Both the position numbers and the translations under genes were made by a program. From Cheiracanthium punctorium (lineage: Eukaryota > Arthropoda > Arachnida > Araneae > Cheiracanthiidae), in contig JAWZYV010016601.1 of assembly GCA_038373885.1 (NCBI GenBank), forward strand, positions 62,001-126,000: DNA of 64,000 nucleotides. Reading direction: 5' to 3'. The notes below the pieces were generated by a model. It worked only from the letters and a program-made list of their open reading frames with translations, did not search any database and had not been told where the DNA came from. Numbering within the stretch: the stretch's first letter is position 1; every line of letters starts with the position of its first letter. Positions 57,068 to 64,000 of this stretch are shown piece after piece.

Positions 57068-57244
57068 TGTTAGCTTTCCTGCATGAATAGTTTTCCACGG
57101 ATTCAACTATCTATGGAAACAACCAATGAGAAAGTTCATTGGCGTTCGATCATGTGACTTTGTACATAATGTAAATATGTGTGAACTTTAATAAAATCTC
57201 TCTTCTGGCTGCTGATCGTTGTCTGTGTTGTTTGGAAATTAACA
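57068..57244 (+). repeat. 3' LTR of the copia fragment
   Basis: 177 bp with TGTTA and TAACA perfect inverted tips, preceded by the purine tract ATGGGAGGGAT and containing AATAAAAT as a polyadenylation signal. The 5' LTR is not present in the window. Confidence 0.8.
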
Positions 57245-57891
57245 TGTTCTCTTTCCGGTTCACGCCCGGAAAACAATGTACGCAGTGTAAATGCCACTAC
57301 ATTTATTGCGAGTTAGAAAGTTTGCACGATTTCGAAACTTGCATTGGTCTGAATTTATGTCTGTCTTTAGGAATAAGATTTAGGACTAAGTTAATCATTT
57401 TGAGATTGCATCAAATGATTGCTGAACATTACTACATGGTGCATAAATGTGCCAGTTTGGAAAACTAAGTGCTTTCTTTTAATCCCCTCCCCAACCTGGC
57501 TGCCCTTTTTACATACGCCACTGGCTTTATTCATGAAGAACATTGCAATTTTCCGAGAATGACAGCTGTCATCACCATTTCTTCTGGCAATGAGCCTTAT
57601 TAATATTATAGTGGAATAAGTCTTGATGTTTAATTTTTTGGCATAAACACAACTCACATGAAAAGAATTAATAAATGAGCGCTCGCTACTAGTCTGATTT
57701 TTTTAATTCACAGAAACAGAGCTCCTACATAGTAGGTGGAGGGAACTTAGGAGGAAGAACAAACAAGTGCAGGCGTCTGCTTCAAACTGCAATCGTAGGT
57801 GGTGTAATTTATCCCCCTGGCTTAGGGTCTCCAATCGACCTACCTCCCGTCATCATCATCAACGTTGTTTACATTTAGGCCAAGATATTAT
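57245..57891. other. Intronic interval with one unidentified small frame
   Basis: The frame up to 57468 continues from the LTR and has a Cys-rich stretch (QCTQCKCHYIYCELE) that I do not recognise. It is probably not a gene. ACGCCACTGGC near 57520 is a decayed transposon end. Confidence 0.35.
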
Positions 57892-58364
57892 TGGGTGACG
57901 ATCGGCGATCGCTAAATGATAAAAATTCCTACACTCAATTGTAAAGTGCAATAGTTATTTTGTGAAAGGGCTGTTTTGGTCAAACTGAATTTTGTGAAGG
58001 GTCTGTTTTTGGACCCGATTTCGACCTGGACAGGCTCTTGCTAAATGTACTGTCTGTTCAATTTAAACAATGACACAGTAACAAGTGAGGATGATCAAAA
58101 GAAATATCTCAAGTTTGTAGAGCAGCAAAAAAAACTATAGAACCTCCCAAAGTCTTAAACTATTATTCAACACATGTTTAAATAAGTAACATATCTTGTG
58201 ATTTTGTATATTGTGTTATTCTTCTTTATTTTTATATCATGTTTCTGATTATAACATAAGCAATACGATTTGTTTCCCATGTTTTTTACTGTATTTTGTT
58301 ATTTATTGTGTGTGGGGGGGGGGAGTAGAGGGATATACAATAATTTTCCTATTATGATCCAAAA
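57892..58364 (+). repeat. Inverted repeat, right arm
   Basis: 473 bp, complement of 51740-52205 with few differences. The inner edge is TGGGTGACGATCGGC and the outer edge CCTATTATGATCCAAAA. The arms are 5.7 kb apart within HECTD1 intron 1. Confidence 0.9.
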
Positions 58365-59134
58365 TCGGCAAAATTCTAAAATTCACACAAGGTATGGAAC
58401 CAAACTGTGCTATTATTTGGTCTTTTGCTTTGTTGGCTAGGATGTATTTAAGGGGGATCCAAACCTCCTGAAATTTTGATTTTTATTACTAAAATGATAA
58501 TGAAGTCATTTTGTGAAAAATTCTGCCTTTTTTACCATTGGGACATCCTCCAAACTTTTTTTTTTTCCTAGATACGTGATTGCTTGTTGGATTGTTTTGA
58601 GCTTTTAAAACTTAATCTTTTTGACATTTATTGAATAATAATAAAAAAAAAAAATTAAATTCTGGGGCTCTACCATCTTAGTATCGGAAAGCTTTAGCTA
58701 GCGAATATATCGAGCCTTCTCTTCTCATGACGTCACAATCCGAGAAATATCCGATATGCCCTACCATGATCCTATCGTGATTGTTTCACTGTTGTATTGA
58801 CTATCAGAAATAATGCTGTTTTTTCCCGACATGGTGGATGAAGGTGGAAAATTGCATTCCGGTATCGGGGAGTACGAGATGGATGGGTTTTTATTGTGTG
58901 GATCGTGGAGTGTCAAGTTCTTCCACAAAATGACCCCTCTCCCTAGCATTTTGGGTCTGTCAAAAACGGCTTCCACTTGTGATAGATGTCTCCGGAGTCT
59001 TCGAAAATTCTGAAGACAATGCCTTCGTTTAAGAAAAAGGGTGAAAGCCTAGTGTTTTGATTGGTTGATCACTCTGAGTGTCGGATAGACCACTAGCAAG
59101 CACGAAAATACTCGCTTATTCGACACTCATCGTG

Positions 59135-61581
59135 CAGGGATGCTACACCTGCGACATTTGCGACGAACTGAGACAAAACCGCCGGCCTGCGCCATTTTGC
59201 GACATTCGGTACGATTTCGGCCGTATCTGCGCCAAAACAGCGAACATGAGTAATTTTGAATCCGACTCATTTCGTATCTACCACGTGGGGAGGAAAGAAA
59301 TTCTTTTCCTCTTACTGCCTCTTACCAACCCCCCCCCCCCCTCCCAACTAGCTGATATCCATCCAAATACGTCATACGAAATTAGGCGAATCATCTACCT
59401 CTGAATGCATTATTCCTTTGTCAGAATGGATTAACTGCACGTGATGGATTCAGTGTTGCCAAATCTTGAGAATTTTTGCAAATTTTGCTACTTTTGAAAG
59501 CATTATGCTACTGAATTGAAATACTCCTCTTGAAATTGAATATTTTTCTCTTGATATTTCTTTGTTTAAAACTGGGTGCCTTTAAGAATACAAATTATTA
59601 ACACTTATATAAAATTTATTACAATAGCTAATACAATAGTTTTTTTCCCATCCGTATTAATCCTTAATTTTTTAATCTTTACTTCATAAGAGTAAAAATT
59701 GACCTTTATTTTTAATTTAATTCCTTTTTCTTATTTTTTTTCTATGGACTGCTTACGGCATGTGAGTTTTCTGCCTACTCGAGATTTTTTTAATTATTAT
59801 TTGTGAAAATCGCAGGTTTTATGTTCCTCCAGTCAGTTTCAATCTTTCTCCATCCATCTTGAGAATGAATATTTTTTCTACAGCCTTCCATTGTTTAAAC
59901 TTCTGCTGCAATGAGAATAAAAATTGCTCATTACTTTTCTGGAGATCCGTATAAAGCCGCGGTTTTGTTTATTTTATAAATCGCTAAAAATCTCTTTTGC
60001 TCCCCTGTCAGTTTCAATCTTTTAATCCATATTCAGAATCAATATTTCTCTTGTAGCCTTCCATTGTTTAAGCCTCCAGTGTCATAAAATTAAAAAATGA
60101 CCCCTATTTTACGTTTATTTATTTTTTTAAATTTGTTATTAAGAATACAAAATATCCCTTGTATAAAATTTATTACGATAGCTAATACGACATGTGAATT
60201 TAAATCTTTTTCCATCCATATTTGATCATTAATAGTACTTTAGCATATTTTTTAAAAACCTATAGTGCCATAAATAGTAAAAATTGACACTTATTTTATA
60301 CTTATTTGGTTATTATTTTTTCCCCTATAGACTGGTTACAGGCATGTACATTTCTTCTTATTTGCTGTTTTTTTTTTTTTTTTTTAAAAGATTGCGCGCG
60401 TGGCAAAAATCGCAAATTCTCAATTCCTGTCAAATTTCAATCTTTTTCCATCCATCTTGAGAATGACTATTTTTAATATAGCCTTCCATTGTTTAAACCT
60501 CTTGTGCCATGAGAGTAAAAATGCATGTTTACTTTTCTGGAGATCCGCATAAAGCCTTGGCTTTCTTTATATTATAAATCGGCAGAAATCTCTTTTTATG
60601 CTCTTTTGTTTCAATCTTTCTTCATCCATTGTCAGAATGAATATTATCCCTTGTAGCTTTCTATTGTTTAAGAATTTTTCTAAAAATTTCATGGTGTTTT
60701 TTTCCAGCAGTAATTAAATATTTATTTCCAGCATCTCTCAACTTCAATCTTTTTCCATCTGTCTTGAAAATTAGTATTTTTCCTTTAGCATTCCTTAATT
60801 TAAATCTCCTATGCTGTAAGAATAAAAATGAACTCCTATTTCAAATTTAAATTACTGATTTCAAAGAAACCAGTAAAGGAAAAACTTTGCTAAATAGAGC
60901 AGGTTCAGACGTAAATTAAAATGATGTGAAATAGTTGAAATAAAAAAATATTTTGTCAATGAAAAATAAAATATTTATGAAAGCAAACAAAAGATGAACT
61001 AAATATGTTTTTTTTTTCCTTTTTCTCCATACATTACATTTTTCTAAAATAAGCTCCACTTATTTGTTTTATTTGCATAGGATTTCTTCTTTTTCCACTA
61101 TTTTTGTTTATTCATGCAATATTTCCTCTTTTTTGCTATTTTATTAGTGGCATCTCTGATATGAGTAGGTTGCTCAAAATTATGATTTCATGGAGTTCTT
61201 ATGTATACTTCTTATATTTTTTAGGTACCAGATGTACCAAATTTAATCATGATGTGCTGGCAAGCATGGTTTATGTTATTTAAAAATCCCCTCGAGTCCC
61301 CCAATTTATTTTTATTGCATTTCAAATCTTCTGGCATTCTAAGCATTGTCATCCCTGGTTTAAGCCTAAGAATAATCATACTGTTTGGTTCTTTTTTCTT
61401 GAACTTTCTTTTAATTATCAAATTGATGGGGAAAAAAATTATTTTAGAGATAAACTGAGATAAAATAAATAAAATTGGTTGAAAGACAAACTTAGACAAA
61501 AAGGGTTTTTGATTGAGACAAAAAGAGATTTTGACTAAGACGATGCTGAGACAAACTGAGGTTTTGGCTGTAGCATCCCTG
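59135..61581. mobile_element. hAT-like element with 6-bp duplication ATCGTG
   Basis: 2447 bp with perfect 13-bp inverted ends (CAGGGATGCTACA), flanked by ATCGTG at 59129-59134 and 61582-61587. Six-base duplications are known for one hAT subgroup. The interior is a decayed tandem array with no transposase; open frames around 61221-61728 lack domains. Confidence 0.75.
59838..60850. repeat. Diverged tandem array, unit about 175-240 bp
   Basis: TTCAATCTTT(T)TCCATCC-like phrases recur at about 59838, 60013, 60199, 60436, 60610 and 60743, each followed by a CCTTCCATTGTTTAA-like phrase. Units of two kinds alternate: only 59838 and 60436 are followed by TTTTCTGGAGATCCG. This points to a higher-order repeat of about 600 bp. 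Confidence 0.65.
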
Positions 61582-62183
61582 ATCGTGGTAGCACCAAAAG
61601 TAGAGTCGCGGCTATTTATCCGAAGTATCAGACTATCCGCGAGCAAGAAATATCCATCACTGATATTCTACGACACCATGGTGGTAGAGCCCCTGATCCT
61701 GTTTTGTCTCACTTATTTTGCATCATGATTTTCTACTATTATATTGAAAAAAATAACATCTTTTCAAACTCTTGACTCTAATTCTTTTCAAATGTGCTCT
61801 ACTGAACCCAGTAGAGCAAAGCGACATTTAATTCTTTCAGAACAATTATAAAAAAATCCAAGGGAGTACTTTCAAAGCAGTATTCTTCAGATCATAGTCC
61901 TGATAGAATTTATAGCCATTTCTAAGAAGACCAAGCTTGATGATGGTTCCAATCTTTATAAATAAATGTTTTGATAACTTTCAGTAAATCTATAATCTTG
62001 GAGATCCAATGGTAATTTTAAAGTTTTAGAATTCATACTCCAATTTACATGCATTGATATGCAAATTTTGGTTATTGTAATGTGCAGAACATTAATTTTA
62101 GGGAAAAAAACTTTAGATAAAAATAATACTTTTAAGTAATTAAAAATTTTGGTATATTTATAATGTATTTTTTTCTTTCCTAG

Positions 62184-62418
62184 CTGCCCTCCTAGAACAT
62201 TTTTGCCTGCACTTTGTCGAATATTCCTTGATGAGTGTGCTCCGGATAATGTTTTAGAAGTTACTGCTCGTGCAATAACATATTATTTAGATGTCTCTGC
62301 TGAATGCACTAGAAGAATTGTTGCTGTGGATGGTGCAATCAAAGCCATTTGCAATCGTTTAGTTGTTGCTGATGTATCATCTAGAGCCAGTAAAGATTTA
62401 GCCGAACAATGTATAAAG
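62184..62418 (+). CDS. HECTD1: E3 ubiquitin ligase HECTD1, coding exon 2
   Basis: 235 bp between the acceptor CTTTCCTAG and the donor AAG/GTAAGT. With the two carried bases it encodes a Ser, then [20 protein letters not shown] and continues through [19 protein letters not shown] and KDLAEQCIK. These are the second conserved block of HECTD1 armadillo/HEAT-like helices, joining exon 1 without gap. The exon ends in phase 0. No later exon was found before the window end, so intron 2 is at least 1.58 kb. Confidence 0.95.
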
Positions 62419-63584
62419 GTAAGTTTTAATTTTACTACAGTGTATTCTCATCAGTATGGATCTGAAAGGAAGGCCAGGTTTTGTGTGCAATAATTGATAT
62501 TTGCATTAAATGAAGTATGCATTTCAGTGGTTAAAAAATAAGTCCTTGTATTGAACCCCATAGCAGAAATGGCAACATTGTTGCAGAAATAGAACGATGC
62601 TCTGCATATTGCCTTCAACAGTTGAAAAACTTGCTGAAGACCACTTTTGTATCTTCCGCAGATGTATAATCAGCTAAATTGCTCTTTTGGTAATGTAAAC
62701 AAATAGAAAAATGTAAAGAAGTCTAGCAATAATTTTTTAATTTAATGAATATTAATGAAATTGATTTTCAGGATGCAGGAAACTAAGCGTCGCCATATTG
62801 GATTGTTCTCAACAAATGTTCGGTTTAGTGGTAACTCTGCTTGTATGGAGCAGCAGTGTAGAAGGATGAGACTTGATGTTAGCGGATGGAAGAAACTCAA
62901 AACATTTGACAGTACTTGATATCAATATTGGTGAATGTGTGAGAGATATTTTTGATTTAAACAATGCAAAAATTAATTGGATTAGTTTGTACTAATTGAA
63001 TGTAATTATTTATCATGAGTAAGGTTGTACTAAAGCGGTGGGCAATCACCTCCCCTGAGAAAAAAAAGAAATTAAATAAAAAATGTAAAAGATTCTATTT
63101 TACTTCCATAAAATTGTCATAAGTTTCAACTAGCCAGCCTATCGCCCCTCAAAATTGCATTGATCCATTGCTGACCATGGGAGAGTAAGCTTTTCAGAGC
63201 CTGGATGCCATCTTGGATTTGTCATGCCATGTTACACCACATCGATGCGTTTAGTCAATTGCAGTAATTCATGACTGAAAACAAGGACTATATTCTGTAT
63301 ACGGTGCTTTGTTTACATATCATGTTTTTGTTTACAAATCATTGGAGAACAATCTGACGGCAGAGTGAGCGATGCACCGCTAAAGTGAAGCTACCTGCCG
63401 GTGGTAGTTGTGACTAGCAACCATAAAGAATACGTGTTTCGTCAAGTTTGGGAATTTGAAATTGTTTCTGTTATTGATGGAAGGGAATGAAATGTGTTAT
63501 GTTAATATATCAAAAGAATTTGTGTGTTTGTTAGAAATATAGTGTTATTATAAAGCTAAATAAAAGAAAGCATGCTGGTATTAC
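62419..63584 (+). other. HECTD1: HECTD1 intron 2, first part
   Basis: No HECTD1 exon is seen. A 48-codon frame at 62773-62919 follows an acceptor-like TTGATTTTCAG and is rich in Arg and Cys, but it does not match the next part of HECTD1 and is probably chance. 63048-63120 resembles 31698-31760. Confidence 0.6.
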
Positions 63585-64000
63585 ATTATAAGCCGGTGGG
63601 TGTTGGGGACATTTCTGAGCGATTATTTAAAAAAAATGTAAGTGCTCTTTTTTAGCGAATCTTTGCAATGTTTAAGGTTTTTAATGTGAATTCTAAATTG
63701 ATATTTGATGTGTTTATGTTTTCGTAAGTGCTATTTATGTGTTATTCTAATCATACTGACTTTATAAGAGGTGTAAAACTAGGTTGTTTAATCAACCAAT
63801 GTTTTTTTGAGTTGAAAACGGGCCAGTGTTTGCCCAGTTTACATTAGCTGTACAACTAGGTTGCTTAATTCACTGTTGTTTTTTTAGTTAAAAACAGTCC
63901 ACTGGTTGCGTAGTTTACATAGCTGTACAACTAGGTTGCTGAATCCACTGAGGTTTTTTTTTAGTTAAAAACGGTCCACTGGTTGCATAGTTTACATAGC
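63585..64000 (+). repeat. Second copy of the 75-bp minisatellite element (cut by window end)
   Basis: From about 63640 it parallels 49780 onward, including GGTTTTTAATGTGAATT and then the first units of the 75-bp array (63770 onward). Its second unit lacks the piggyBac derivative and so preserves the empty TTAA target. Confidence 0.88.

Larger units (their letters stand above)
58662..61695. mobile_element. Outer TIR element surrounding the 59135-61581 insertion
   Basis: The left end reads CTGGGGCTCTACCATC and the inverted right end CAGGGGCTCTACCACC. Without the inner element it would be about 580 bp. No flanking duplication was found, and no protein is evident. Confidence 0.5.
45745..62183 (+). 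other. HECTD1: HECTD1 intron 1 (16.4 kb)
   Basis: Runs from GTAAGG to the acceptor TTTTTCTTTCCTAG at 62170-62183. Phase 2: two bases before it and one after it form one Ser codon. It is filled with the transposons and minisatellites listed separately. 45745-47150 shows no gene or recognised element apart from a C run at about 46012-46024. Confidence 0.9.

Noticed and set aside
57181..57468. 95-residue open frame with several cysteines
   Set aside because: It starts inside the copia LTR and has no recognisable zinc-finger spacing; treated as chance.
62773..62919. 48-codon frame after an acceptor-like site as HECTD1 exon 3
   Set aside because: Its sequence does not match the part of HECTD1 that should follow exon 2, and it lacks a donor at its end.

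Overview
This is AT-rich eukaryotic DNA dominated by transposable elements, with the 5' end of one host gene. The organism is most likely an arthropod, perhaps an arachnid. That is an inference from the conserved HECTD1 protein and the mix of Ty3/gypsy, Ty1/copia, hAT, piggyBac and Merlin elements, tRNA-derived SINEs and MITEs. There is no bacterial gene organisation, rRNA, CRISPR array or convincing functional tRNA gene.

Region by region: 1082-7716 is a complete LTR retrotransposon on the + strand, with a 4-bp target duplication, near-identical LTRs and one long gag-pol frame. In that frame the integrase precedes the reverse transcriptase, which is unusual for Ty3/gypsy. 9788-12107 is a four-block inverted structure built from two modules ending in the same terminal motif. 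Its two halves are circular permutations of each other in opposite orientation. 15957-28231 is a 12.3-kb LTR retrotransposon on the - strand, inserted into a TA microsatellite. Its Gag and Pol share one frame separated by a single UGA, and it has been broken by piggyBac-like MITEs, a SINE and hAT sequence. 28.2-44.8 kb is a patchwork of Helitron-like, hAT and SINE insertions, including a 3.7-kb segment bounded by two hAT MITEs whose outer edges carry a perfect 8-bp target duplication.

The host gene is HECTD1 (E3 ubiquitin ligase), + strand. Coding exon 1 is at 45605-45744 and exon 2 at 62184-62418, with the rest of the gene beyond the window. Intron 1 is 16.4 kb and holds a decayed Merlin transposase, a 75-bp minisatellite inside a TIR element, two different piggyBac deletion derivatives (one keeps the N-terminus, the other the C-terminal zinc domain), a Ty1/copia 3' end with its LTR, a pair of about 470-bp inverted repeats, and a hAT-like element. 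Intron 2 runs to the window end and holds a second copy of the 75-bp-repeat element.

Several insertions are dated relative to each other by paired empty and filled sites within the window. All family names come from motif recognition by eye; no search was run.
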